Positions 1 to 6,885 of a stretch of DNA of 15,379 bases are shown in pieces (within the stretch, counting starts at the first letter, position 1; each line of letters opens with the position of its first letter). A program made the translations under genes and the position numbers. Below the pieces are notes generated by a model. The model saw only the letters and a program-made list of their open reading frames with translations, ran no database searches and was not told the DNA's origin. Source of the stretch: Treponema sp. (lineage in GTDB: Bacteria; Spirochaetota; Spirochaetia; Treponematales; Breznakiellaceae); the NCBI GenBank assembly GCA_031277045.1, contig JAISLX010000018.1, positions 1 through 15,379 on the forward strand. The letters run 5' to 3'.

Positions 1-119
1 AATACCCCGCCCCTTGGGGCGTGAACCTGGGGGTGCGGGGGATTTGTTCCCCCGCATACGCAAATATTTCAAGGAGAAATCTTCAATACCCCGCTGCTTG
101 CGGCGGGGATTCTTTATTA
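1..119. repeat. REP-like hairpin cluster inside the MFS frame
   Basis: Three compact GC-rich hairpins lie close together. At 8-21 a CGCCCC/GGGGCG stem closes on a TT loop. At 35-55 an 8-bp GCGGGGGA/TCCCCCGC stem has a 5-nt loop. At 89-108 a CCCCGC..GCGGGG stem lies inside AATACCCCGC...GGGGATTCTTTATT. The string AATACCCCGC occurs at 1-10 and again at 85-94. A related sequence (ATACCCCGCT..GCGGCGG..TTCATT) lies at 8609-8634 in the gpmI leader, so this looks like a dispersed palindromic family rather than chance. A RAYT-like gene in the same window fits with mobilisation of such repeats. Confidence 0.5.
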
Positions 120-625
120 CGTTTGCCCCGTTTGTGCTGATCCGTTATTACGGGGCCCCCACTTCCATCATTTCCCTGCTGCTGGGGATCTGCGCCGTTT
201 TTGGCACTATTTTCAGCCCCTTCGTAGGGCGGCTTATCGACAGGCTGGGGTACAAGTTTGTCATGGTTGCCGATACGCTGCTTTTGGTGGTGGTTTGTAT
301 CCTCTACGGCTTTGCCCACCGGATATTTCCCCCGGCCATCGCCTTTTGGGTGGTTTGTGTCAATTACGTGCTTGATTCGATTATTTCCATGGCCAGTATG
401 GCAAGCAACGTATACGTCCAATCTATCGCCTCCAGCCAGGAGGAGGTTACCGCCACCCTAAGCACCGGGGTTTCGGTGAACCACGTTATTTCGATTTTGA
501 TCGCGCTGCTGGGGGGGTACATCTGGGATGCCGTGGGCATTGAAGCCCTTTTCAGCCTTTCGGCGGTACTGGGGATTATTAACAGCGTTTACGCGGCCAC
601 CATCAAGAAGGGCGGGCGGAACTGA
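2..625 (+). CDS. MFS transporter, C-terminal part (5'-partial at window edge; probably damaged)
   Basis: The frame is open from the first bases of the window to a TGA at 623-625, so no true start can be given. From about position 110 the product reads as the C-terminal half of a major facilitator superfamily permease. It begins in TM8 (FFITFAPFVLIRYYG), has an MFS motif-A-like loop GRLIDRLGYK between TM8 and TM9, then about four more hydrophobic helices, and ends in a short basic tail (IKKGGRN). The first 40 residues do not look like an MFS protein: they are encoded by three GC-rich hairpins (8-21, 35-55, 89-108), and the helix expected as TM7 is missing. I infer that repeat insertion, or deletion between repeats, damaged the gene without breaking the frame, so it is probably a pseudogene. 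The substrate is unknown. A good intrinsic terminator follows at once. Confidence 0.7.
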   Translation: MPRPLGREPGGAGDLFPRIRKYFKEKSSIPRCLRRGFFITFAPFVLIRYYGAPTSIISLLLGICAVFGTIFSPFVGRLIDRLGYKFVMVADTLLLVVVCILYGFAHRIFPPAIAFWVVCVNYVLDSIISMASMASNVYVQSIASSQEEVTATLSTGVSVNHVISILIALLGGYIWDAVGIEALFSLSAVLGIINSVYAATIKKGGRN

Positions 626-644
626 AGGGCCCGCCGGTTTTTTT
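611..644 (+). terminator. intrinsic terminator of the MFS gene
   Basis: A 7-bp GC stem, GGCGGGC (611-617) with GCCCGCC (629-635), has an 11-nt loop that contains the MFS stop codon. It is followed within two bases by seven T residues (638-644). This is a classic rho-independent layout for plus-strand transcription. Confidence 0.7.
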
Positions 645-690
645 GAGTCACTCGCCGGTTTTTTTGAGGGGCCCGCTGGTTTTTGCGGGC
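632..690 (+). repeat. tandem terminator-like repeats
   Basis: The 16-mer CGCCGGTTTTTTTGAG at 632-647 is repeated exactly at 653-668, a period of 21. A third, diverged relative at 671-690 forms its own hairpin, GCCCGC, loop, GCGGGC. It looks like local amplification of the terminator 3' half. The rest of the gap to 854 holds no gene I can support. Confidence 0.6.
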
Positions 691-854
691 AGCCCTTGTT
701 ACGCCTTTACGCTTTCCGGTTCGCGGGCGATGGACACAATCCTGACACGATGCTCTTGCGGCGCCGGTTCCCCTTCAAACTTGAACGGATCCCGCATTTT
801 TTTGTTCAATGCCGCCCGGACAAACCCGCGGTGTTTACCGGCGAACCTTTAGGT

Positions 855-3800
855 TTACGGCTGTTCCCAGCCGCCCGCCGCGCCGTTTTTCGTGCTGTTC
901 AGCGTAACGCCCAATCCCGCGGTGGTATTACGAATTGTGCCGGGAGAAACGTTCACAAACACCGCGTGGCCGCAATTGTCGTCGTGGGCGGTATTTCTCA
1001 AGCCGTCATCGGCGTCTGATCCGTAGATGATCCCGCCCTGTTTGGTAAACGTACCGTTATTGTACAAAAACACCCCGCCGCCGAAGTAGGCCGTATTACC
1101 GCTGATGGTCCCGCCGCTCATGGTAAACGCGCCTCTGTACACATCCACCCCGCCGCCGAAGTTACCCCCCGTATTACCGCTGATGGTCCCGCCGCTCATG
1201 GTAAACGTACTGTTATTGCACAACTCCACCCCGCCGCCGTGGCTAGTAGCGGTATTGCCGGTGATGGTTCCGCCGCTCATGGTAAACGCGCCGTTGTCCA
1301 CATACACCCCGCCGCCTTCGGGGGCGGCATTGCCGTGTATCTTCGAACCGGTTTTCATCTCCAGCGAGCCGCCGCGTACCGTTACCAGCGAAGCGTTGTT
1401 AGTGTCCCTCCCCAGCAGGGTAACGTTGTGGTCCAGGACCAGCGTTACGCCGCTTCCCACGGTAAAGAGCGATCCGTTTGAATTAAGGCTCACCGTCCGT
1501 TCCGCCTGATCGCCTTTCAGGGTGAGGCGTACGGTGTTTCCGCCGCAGGAAAGCGCAGCAGGCGCGATACTTTCATCGGCTTTTAACGTGTAGGCATAAT
1601 TGCCATTGTTCTCCGTGTATAACTTAAGCCAGTTAATAAAAGCCTGCAGGGACGAGAAGTTTGGTACTAACCAGTTGGCGTAGAAGGTCATGTTTTTTGT
1701 TACCGGAGTGTCCGCGTTAAACCGCGTCCCGCCGCCGTCTACGGCGGTGTTCCATTCGCCAAAGATATATCCGGCTCTGCTTGGCGCTAAGGGCAGATCA
1801 ATTTTATTGCCGTGAGGCACCGTCTGGGTCTGCGTGGCGGGGCTTCCCTCACCGGCGTTAAACGTGACGGTGTATGTCTTGATTGTCCACTTGGCGTAGA
1901 CGGTCTTGCTTTCCGTTACCGTCGTAGAAGCGGTGAACGGTTCGCCGCCGCCGTTCCTGTCCGTGTACCAGCCGCCGAAAGTATACCCTTCTTTGGTTGG
2001 CGCTTTAGGCAGAGAATGCATCGAACTGCCGATGGCCACCGTCACGGGCGGCGGGGCGGCGCTTCCCCCATCGGTGTCAAACCTTACCGTGGCTAACCAC
2101 TTGGCGTAGACGGTTATGCCCGCCGTTACCGCCGTAGAAACGGTGAACGGATCGCCGCCGCCGTTCGCGGCGGTGTACCAGCCGCCGAAGGTATGATCGG
2201 TTCTGGTTGGCGTGGGCAGGGGACTAATCCAACTGTCGTAGTTCACCCTCCGGGTCTGTGTGGCGGGGTCTCCTCCGGCGGCGTTAAACGTTACGGTGTA
2301 TGTCTTGATTGTCCACCTGGCGTAGACGGTTATGTCCGCCGTTACCAGGGTAGCAGCGGTAAACGGTGTGCCGGTCCCATTCGCGTTGGGGAACCAGCCG
2401 TCGAAGGTATGCTCGGTTTTGGTTGGCGTGGGCAGAAGGACGCCAAGCGAAGTGTTGTAGTTCACCGTCTGGGCCGACGGGGAGACGCTCCCCTCACCGG
2501 CGTTAAACGTTACCGTGTGTTCAGTGGGTGTCCACTTGGCGTAGACGGTCATGTTTCCCGTTACCTTAGTGTCCTTCGTAAACTCCGTGCCGCCGCCGTC
2601 CTGTCCGGTGTACCATCCGCCGAAGGTATGCCCTTCTTTGGTTGGTGTGGGCAGGAAGGCGCCAAGCGTAGTGTTGTGGTCCGCCGCCTGGAACCCCGGA
2701 GAGACGATTCCCCCCTCACCGGCGTCAAAGGTTACCGTGTATGCATTGATTAGCCACTTGGCGTGGACGGTTATATCCGCCGTTACCGCCGTAGAAGCGG
2801 TAAACGGTGTGCCTCCGCCGTTCGCGGCGGTATACCAGCCGCCGAAGGTATGCCCTTCTTTGGTTGGCGCTACGGGCAGGGAACCAATTGAAAGGCCGCC
2901 GGTTACCGGCACGGGCGGCGGGGCGGCGCTTCCCCCGTTGGTGTCAAACGTTACCGTGTATTGGGGGATCCACCTGGCGTAGACGGTCTTGCTTTCCGTT
3001 ACCGGAGTAGAAGCGGTGAACTGTGTGCCGCCGCCGTTCTGCCCGGTGTACCAGCCGCCGAAAGTATACCCGGTTTTGGCTGGCTCAGGCAGGGAACCAA
3101 GCGGAGTGTTGTAGTCCGCCGCCTGGGGCTGCGGGGAAACGCTCCCCTCGCCGGCGTCAAACGTTACCGTGTATGGATTAATTGTCCACCTGGCATAGAC
3201 GATCATGTGCCCCGTTACCGCCGTAGAAGCGGTGAATCGATCGCCGCCACCGTCCGGGTTGGGGAACCAGCCGACGAAGGTATGTCCGGTTTTGGCTGGC
3301 TCAGGCAGGGGATTAATTACATCGCCGTGGTTCACTGTCTGGGACGGCGGGACGGGGTCTCCCCCATCGGCGTCAAACGTTACCGTATATTGGGGAATCC
3401 ACCTGGCGTAGACTGTTATGTCCGTCGTTACCGTCGTATCAGCGGTGAACTGTGTGCCGCCGTTCGCGGCGGTGTACCAGCCGCCGAAAGTATGTCCGCT
3501 TCTGGCCGGCGTGGGCAGGAGGACGCCAAGTGGAGTGTTGTGGTCCACCGACTGGAACTGCGAGGAAACGCTTCCCCCGGCGGCGTCAAACATTACCGTG
3601 TATGCTTTGGTTAGCCACTTGGCGTGGACGGTTATATCCGCCGTTACCGGGGTAGAACCGATAAACGGCTCCTCCTTGCCGCCCTCGCTGGTATACCAGT
3701 GGCCGAAGGTGTGCCCTTCTTTGGTTGGCTCTTCAGGCAGGAAACCAAGTGAACTGCCGCTGGGTACCGGCACGGGATCCGGCGAGACGCTCCCCTCGCC

Positions 3801-3968
3801 GGCGTCAAACGTTACCGTGTAACGGGGGGCGGCGGCAGACTCCGCGGGTTTGTGCGTTCCGGCGGGCATCGTGGACCGGAACACGTCCTGGCAGCCCGCC
3901 AGCGTCAGGAAGGCTGCGCACAGAAAAAACACTGCCGGACGAGCCGCTTTCACATCCATACTCCGCAT
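855..3968 (-). CDS. surface lipoprotein with ten InlB/Flg_new-type B-repeats and a beta-helix C-terminus
   Basis: The product is 1037 aa from an ATG at 3968, chosen because GGAGG sits 8 nt upstream and because it gives a clean lipoprotein signal peptide. The frame stays open upstream to 4139, but that extension carries no signal. Residues 1-26 are a signal peptide ending in the lipobox LAGC, with Cys26 as the probable lipidated residue. After a short linker, residues 50-768 are ten tandem repeats of 70-74 aa. Each follows the pattern YTVTFDAGEG ... HTFGGWYT ... TVYAKW, the Listeria-Bacteroides B-repeat (beta-grasp-like). Residues 769-884 are a non-repetitive linker. Residues 885-987 carry GGGV..FTMSGGTISGNTA beta-helix coils. 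Known B-repeat proteins act at the cell surface in adhesion or spacing; attachment to the outer envelope here is inferred. The ligand is unknown. It stands alone with its own promoter. Confidence 0.85.
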   Translation of the reverse strand: MRSMDVKAARPAVFFLCAAFLTLAGCQDVFRSTMPAGTHKPAESAAAPRYTVTFDAGEGSVSPDPVPVPSGSSLGFLPEEPTKEGHTFGHWYTSEGGKEEPFIGSTPVTADITVHAKWLTKAYTVMFDAAGGSVSSQFQSVDHNTPLGVLLPTPARSGHTFGGWYTAANGGTQFTADTTVTTDITVYARWIPQYTVTFDADGGDPVPPSQTVNHGDVINPLPEPAKTGHTFVGWFPNPDGGGDRFTASTAVTGHMIVYARWTINPYTVTFDAGEGSVSPQPQAADYNTPLGSLPEPAKTGYTFGGWYTGQNGGGTQFTASTPVTESKTVYARWIPQYTVTFDTNGGSAAPPPVPVTGGLSIGSLPVAPTKEGHTFGGWYTAANGGGTPFTASTAVTADITVHAKWLINAYTVTFDAGEGGIVSPGFQAADHNTTLGAFLPTPTKEGHTFGGWYTGQDGGGTEFTKDTKVTGNMTVYAKWTPTEHTVTFNAGEGSVSPSAQTVNYNTSLGVLLPTPTKTEHTFDGWFPNANGTGTPFTAATLVTADITVYARWTIKTYTVTFNAAGGDPATQTRRVNYDSWISPLPTPTRTDHTFGGWYTAANGGGDPFTVSTAVTAGITVYAKWLATVRFDTDGGSAAPPPVTVAIGSSMHSLPKAPTKEGYTFGGWYTDRNGGGEPFTASTTVTESKTVYAKWTIKTYTVTFNAGEGSPATQTQTVPHGNKIDLPLAPSRAGYIFGEWNTAVDGGGTRFNADTPVTKNMTFYANWLVPNFSSLQAFINWLKLYTENNGNYAYTLKADESIAPAALSCGGNTVRLTLKGDQAERTVSLNSNGSLFTVGSGVTLVLDHNVTLLGRDTNNASLVTVRGGSLEMKTGSKIHGNAAPEGGGVYVDNGAFTMSGGTITGNTATSHGGGVELCNNSTFTMSGGTISGNTGGNFGGGVDVYRGAFTMSGGTISGNTAYFGGGVFLYNNGTFTKQGGIIYGSDADDGLRNTAHDDNCGHAVFVNVSPGTIRNTTAGLGVTLNSTKNGAAGGWEQP
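1008..1316 (-). repeat. beta-helix coding repeats (FTMSGGTISGNTA)
   Basis: Three strong copies and one decayed copy of a roughly 27-residue coil lie near the C-terminus. The strong copies read GGGV....FTMSGGTI(S/T)GNTA, and the last reads FTKQGGIIYGS. The matching DNA around 1095-1128, 1177-1208 and 1255-1290 is almost identical, so duplication is recent or homogenised. Confidence 0.75.
1665..3821 (-). repeat. ten tandem coding repeats (B-repeats, 210-222 bp each)
   Basis: The repeats encode 73, 71, 72, 71, 73, 74, 73, 70, 72 and 70 residues, counted from the N-terminus. They are clearly homologous but not identical. Nearly invariant DNA includes the GGCTGGTAC-type stretch coding for GGWYT and the segment coding for YTVTFDAG. 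Subtypes recur out of order: repeats 5 and 9 share a SAAPPPV module, and repeats 3 and 8 share a GGDP module. That suggests shuffling by unequal recombination. All length differences are whole codons. Confidence 0.85.
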
Positions 3969-4086
3969 CGTCAATCCCTCCGGGCAGACTGCAAAGCCTG
4001 AAACTATTGGTATAAAGGTATGGAGACCGGATTTACACGGAACGCAAATTCCGCGCACAGGAGTAGTTTTATACTCATTAGGAGAA

Positions 4087-4114
4087 ATTATACTACTTTT
4101 TAGGAAAATATCAA
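4087..4114 (-). promoter_or_regulatory. sigma-70-type promoter for the B-repeat lipoprotein
   Basis: On the minus strand, TTGATA (4109-4114) and a perfect TATAAT (4087-4092) are separated by 16 bp. Transcription would start near 4080 and leave a leader of about 110 nt before the ATG at 3968. No other gene lies between them. Confidence 0.7.
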
Positions 4115-4140
4115 CAGAGGGCCCCTGGGGATACGTCATT

Positions 4141-4156
4141 ATCGTGATTTCACGAT
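4141..4156. promoter_or_regulatory. perfect dyad upstream of the lipoprotein promoter
   Basis: ATCGTGATTTCACGAT is a perfect 7-bp inverted repeat around a TT centre, 27 bp upstream of the -35 box. It is not followed by a T-run on the minus strand, so it is a poor terminator for the upstream tRNA. An operator for a dimeric regulator is possible but unproven. Confidence 0.3.
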
Positions 4157-4201
4157 ATTTATGGGTGGGAAAAAGTAAACGCCGGTGCCCTGGGTTTTGG
4201 G

Positions 4202-4306
4202 GAATTACGGGCCTGGTCGGGCAACGCGGATTCGAACCGCGGACCCCAAGTCCCCCAGACTTGTACGCTAACCAACTGCGCTATTGCCCGGCCGGACCCG
4301 TAATTC
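4202..4306 (-). repeat. inverted repeat flanking tRNA-Pro (leader-trailer stem)
   Basis: GAATTACGGG at 4202-4211 is the exact reverse complement of CCCGTAATTC at 4297-4306. In the precursor RNA these arms, 6 nt before the tRNA and 2 nt after CCA, could form a 10-bp helix stacked near the acceptor stem. Confidence 0.65.
4214..4290 (-). tRNA. tRNA-Pro (anticodon GGG), CCA encoded
   Basis: Read on the minus strand, the cloverleaf is complete. The acceptor is CGGGCAA/TTGCCCG. The D stem is GCGC/GCGT. The anticodon stem is CAAGT/ACTTG around the loop CTGGGGG, giving anticodon GGG with G37 as expected for proline tRNAs. A 5-nt variable loop follows, then the T arm CGCGG-TTCGAAT-CCGCG, discriminator A and an encoded CCA (4214-4216). 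The C1 start and A73 fit bacterial tRNA-Pro. It reads CCC and CCT codons, both common in a GC-rich genome. It lies divergent to the thioesterase operon. Confidence 0.95.
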
Positions 4307-4325
4307 AGGATGCTAAAGCCCGCGT

Positions 4326-4355
4326 AGCGTAACATGGGCGGGGGAATCCTGTCAA
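4326..4355 (-). promoter_or_regulatory. probable promoter of tRNA-Pro
   Basis: On the minus strand a perfect TTGACA (4350-4355) is followed after 18 bp by TACGCT (4326-4331), which matches the -10 box at three positions. Transcription would start near 4319, just before the leader arm of the inverted repeat. Confidence 0.45.
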
Positions 4356-4445
4356 CGGACGGGTTTTGAAAGCGGTTCGGCGGGACCGGCGGAGTTTCCC
4401 TGGTACGGTTTCCCGTTTGGTTTTATGCTGGTGGCAGGAGGGGCT

Positions 4446-4907
4446 ATGCGTACGTCCCAGGTGCAGATCATTATGCCGGCCCATGTGAACGGGGTTAACC
4501 GGCTGTTCGGCGGCCAGCTTATGGCGTGGATAGACATGGTGGCGGCGGTGGAGGCCCGCCGGCATACCCGCCGCCATGTTACAACCGCCGTGGTGGATAA
4601 TCTAAAGTTTTTGGGCCCCGCGTTCCTTGATGAAACAGTGCGGCTGGACGCCCGGGTAACCTGGACGGGGACGACAAGCCTGGAAGTGCGGGTTGACAGT
4701 TTTGTCGAAAACCTTGACGGGGTGGAGCGCGTGATAAACCGGGCCTACCTGGTGTTTGTGGCCCTTGGGGAGGACGGGAAACCCACCCCGGTGATCCCCT
4801 TTGTTCCTGTTACGGAGGAGGAAAACGGCGAGTGGAAGCGGGCTGAGGAGCGGAGGAAGATCCGGCTGGCCCCGCCGCTCCCGGCTCCCGGGAAGGACCC
4901 CTTATAA
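4446..4907 (+). CDS. acyl-CoA thioesterase, hotdog fold (YciA/Acot-type)
   Basis: The product is 153 aa. The ATG at 4446 is preferred over one at 4425 because AGGAGG lies 4 nt before it. The N-terminal hotdog motif is clear: residues 12-30 contain VNRLFGGQLMAWID, with the FGG turn at the start of the central helix and an acid (Asp30) at the usual catalytic position. TGTTS at 74-78 and RAYLVFVALGEDGKP near 99-112 match the remaining core strands of cytosolic acyl-CoA thioesterases. The family hydrolyses acyl-CoA to free acid and CoA, usually as hexamers; the chain length preferred cannot be told from sequence. It is the first of three plus-strand genes, with a 40-nt gap to the next. Confidence 0.85.
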   Translation: MRTSQVQIIMPAHVNGVNRLFGGQLMAWIDMVAAVEARRHTRRHVTTAVVDNLKFLGPAFLDETVRLDARVTWTGTTSLEVRVDSFVENLDGVERVINRAYLVFVALGEDGKPTPVIPFVPVTEEENGEWKRAEERRKIRLAPPLPAPGKDPL

Positions 4908-4947
4908 GCGGTTCCCCCTTGCCGGTATGATGCAAGCGGAGGCTGCG

Positions 4948-5646
4948 ATGTTTCCTAATGGTACGATGAAGGCTCTAACTCTCAGTTACGACGACGGGGT
5001 GGAGCAGGACCGGAAGCTGGTTGAGATACTGAACCGGTACGGAATTAAGGCGGCGTTTAACCTGAACAGCGGTATCCAGACGGGGGCCAGCGGCTGGATG
5101 AACAAAGACATTGAGGGGCGCGATCTGCCTGTCAGGCGGATGAATGTCCGGGGATTAAAGGAACTGTACGCCGGCCACGAGGCCGCGGTTCACGGTCTGA
5201 CCCATCCCCACCTGGAAAATCTGGATGAGGAAACCGTCAGGAACGAACTGGAACAGGACAAGCTTAATCTGGAACGAATATTCGGGACCGCCGTGCGCGG
5301 CATGGCCTATCCCTTCGGCACCTGCAGCGACATGGTCCGTAAGACTGTCGCGGCCTGCGGGCTTGGCTACGCGCGGGGGGTTAAAAGTTCGTATTCGTTT
5401 GACATTCCCCCGGATCTTCTGAGCTACCAGCCGACTTGTCATCACGCCGATCCCCGGCTTATGGAACTGGCGGAGCGGTTTGCCGCGCTTAAGCCCGCCG
5501 TTCCCCAGGTGTTCTATGTGTGGGGGCACAGTTACGAGTTTGATATGGGCCATAACTGGGGGATAATCGAGGAATTCTGCCGCTGTATGGCGAACCGGGA
5601 CGACATATTTTACGCCACCAACGCCCAGGCCCTGCTGGGGGTATAG
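4948..5646 (+). CDS. polysaccharide deacetylase family protein (NodB fold)
   Basis: The product is 232 aa. The start at 4948 has GGAGG 5 nt upstream, and the ATGs at 4927 and 4930 lack a comparable site. NodB motifs appear in order: TLSYDDG (residues 11-17, Asp15/Asp16 as base and metal ligand), VHGLTHPH (81-88, the H-x3-H metal ligands), RGMAYPFG (117-124) and WGHSYEF (192-198). This is a short cytosolic-looking version with no signal peptide or membrane anchor, so peptidoglycan or chitin is not an obvious substrate; members of this kind may act on small amides or sugar precursors. It probably shares a transcript with the genes on either side, 40 nt upstream and 18 nt downstream. Confidence 0.85.
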   Translation: MFPNGTMKALTLSYDDGVEQDRKLVEILNRYGIKAAFNLNSGIQTGASGWMNKDIEGRDLPVRRMNVRGLKELYAGHEAAVHGLTHPHLENLDEETVRNELEQDKLNLERIFGTAVRGMAYPFGTCSDMVRKTVAACGLGYARGVKSSYSFDIPPDLLSYQPTCHHADPRLMELAERFAALKPAVPQVFYVWGHSYEFDMGHNWGIIEEFCRCMANRDDIFYATNAQALLGV

Positions 5647-5664
5647 GCGGATCGCCGGGCCGCT

Positions 5665-6792
5665 ATGCCTTCCCAGATTCTGCATGTCCTCTTTGGGGAC
5701 GATGTAATTACCGGAATATACCGCTCCATCGGGGCCCGTTTCGGCCTGGCGGCGGACAGGGCTCTGGAAACGATACGGAAGGATTACCGGACCGCCTTTG
5801 CCCTGGGCTGCCAGGGGCCGGATATTTTTTACCACAGCCAGAGGATGCGTCCCGTTGGTCTTGAGTACGGGACCCTTCTGCACCGCCGCGGCGCCGGTCT
5901 TTTTACCGCGGGTCTTCTTCAATTGTGTCTTCCCGGCCCGCCTCCCGGCAAAAATGCTATTCTGACGGGGGAAAGGGGAATCAACGCCCTGGGGGTCTAT
6001 GCGCTGGGTTTTATGACCCACGCCGTTCTTGACCGGGAGGCCCATCCCTATATCATTTACAAGTCCGAGCCCCCGGCGTCGGAATCCCCGTCCCGGGGAA
6101 CGGATCGTCTTTCCAGGAACGGGTCCCAATATCACGCCTTTTTTGAGCGGATCATTGATGCGCTGATGCTCCGGAAACTGCGGGGGGAAGAGGCCGCCTC
6201 CTGGGACCAGGAGGCTGTTCTGGCGCGGATTTGCGGGGAACCCCCGCCGGGACTCAAGGAACTTTTGGTCCGGGCCCTGGTTCTGGCCTTTCCCGAACGG
6301 GCCGGTAAAGACGAAAAGCTGAAGCGGCGCGTGGACAACACTTTCGCCGACTGCGCCCGCTTCTACCGGCTTACCAGCCCCCGGCGCACGTCTGTCGGCG
6401 CGCAAGGCGATTCCGTGGACGGCGGGGAAGGGGAGGCGGTTGATTTGCGGACTCTGGTCTATGTGTACCCGGAGCGGCTTCCCGCCGGTATTGATTTTCT
6501 GAATGAAAAAAAGGCGCCCTGGTATTATCCTGTGGGAACCGGCGGGGAGGATTGCCGCTCTTTTCCGGAGATCTACGCCGGGGCGGTGAACAAAGCGGCG
6601 GCCGCCATTGCCCCGGTAATCGCCGCCTATCTTGAAACAGGGATCTTCCCCGTCCGGGAAGCTGCCCAGGCCATTGGTAACGGTGGGCTGTCGATACACG
6701 ACAGCGAGGGCAGACCCTGCGCCGCCACGCGCTCCGCCCCCCTGCCTCTGGACCGGGTACTGCGGCAGCAGGCGGAACTGCGGGGCCTGTAG
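5665..6792 (+). CDS. zinc-dependent phospholipase C family protein
   Basis: The product is 375 aa. The start at 5665 follows the previous stop by 18 nt and has only a weak ribosome site, so translational coupling is likely. The N-terminal half carries the ligand pattern of the zinc PLC/S1-P1 nuclease fold: His7 in ILHVLFGDD, GCQGPDIFYH (48-57), His73, FMTHAVLDREAHPYIIY (116-132, with His119, Asp123 and His127) and His157 in YHAFFERIIDA. The C-terminal 150 residues are less conserved and rich in Arg, Gly and Pro. No signal peptide is visible, unlike secreted clostridial PLC, so the substrate may be intracellular. Calling it a phospholipase goes by family name only. The gene converges on gpmI. 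Confidence 0.75.
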   Translation: MPSQILHVLFGDDVITGIYRSIGARFGLAADRALETIRKDYRTAFALGCQGPDIFYHSQRMRPVGLEYGTLLHRRGAGLFTAGLLQLCLPGPPPGKNAILTGERGINALGVYALGFMTHAVLDREAHPYIIYKSEPPASESPSRGTDRLSRNGSQYHAFFERIIDALMLRKLRGEEAASWDQEAVLARICGEPPPGLKELLVRALVLAFPERAGKDEKLKRRVDNTFADCARFYRLTSPRRTSVGAQGDSVDGGEGEAVDLRTLVYVYPERLPAGIDFLNEKKAPWYYPVGTGGEDCRSFPEIYAGAVNKAAAAIAPVIAAYLETGIFPVREAAQAIGNGGLSIHDSEGRPCAATRSAPLPLDRVLRQQAELRGL

Positions 6793-6849
6793 GCGCTTGG
6801 CGTTTTATCGCGCTCTGTACCCGCGGCTTAAAAAAACGGCGGTTATTTG

Positions 6850-6885
6850 AGCTTGCTCCAAAACCAGCCGGTTTTGGTGCAAGCT
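6850..6885. terminator. bidirectional hairpin between convergent genes
   Basis: A 16-bp stem with a single mismatch, AGCTTGCTCCAAAACC pairing with GGTTTTGGTGCAAGCT, closes on an AGCC loop. It lies between the plus-strand PLC-like gene (ending 6792) and gpmI, and touches the first base of the gpmI stop codon. The flanks are only moderately T-rich, so it may be a weak terminator serving both strands. Confidence 0.55.

Noticed and set aside
780..813. TTGAAC ... GTTCAA inverted repeat as a terminator for the lipoprotein gene
   Set aside because: The stem is only 6 bp with a 20-nt loop, and the T-run lies inside the loop on the plus strand, so it cannot terminate minus-strand transcription.
528..1019. 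163-codon plus-strand frame
   Set aside because: It starts inside the MFS gene, crosses the terminator repeats and ends antisense to the lipoprotein. The repeated FFESLAGFFEGPAGF is only the translated terminator repeat.
1665..3821. regularly spaced repeats resembling an array (CRISPR-like at first glance)
   Set aside because: The period is 210-222 bp, repeats are diverged at all positions, and the whole tract is one reading frame encoding B-repeats. No cas genes are present.
3969..4139. N-terminal extension of the lipoprotein frame
   Set aside because: The extension runs across the leader and promoter region, has no signal peptide logic, and would bury the signal sequence and lipobox. The ATG at 3968 has a good GGAGG.
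5155..6699. 514-codon open frame on the minus strand
   Set aside because: It runs opposite the deacetylase and PLC-like genes, both of which have clear family motifs. Its product is Pro/Gly/Arg-rich with no recognisable domain, typical of an antisense shadow in GC-rich DNA.
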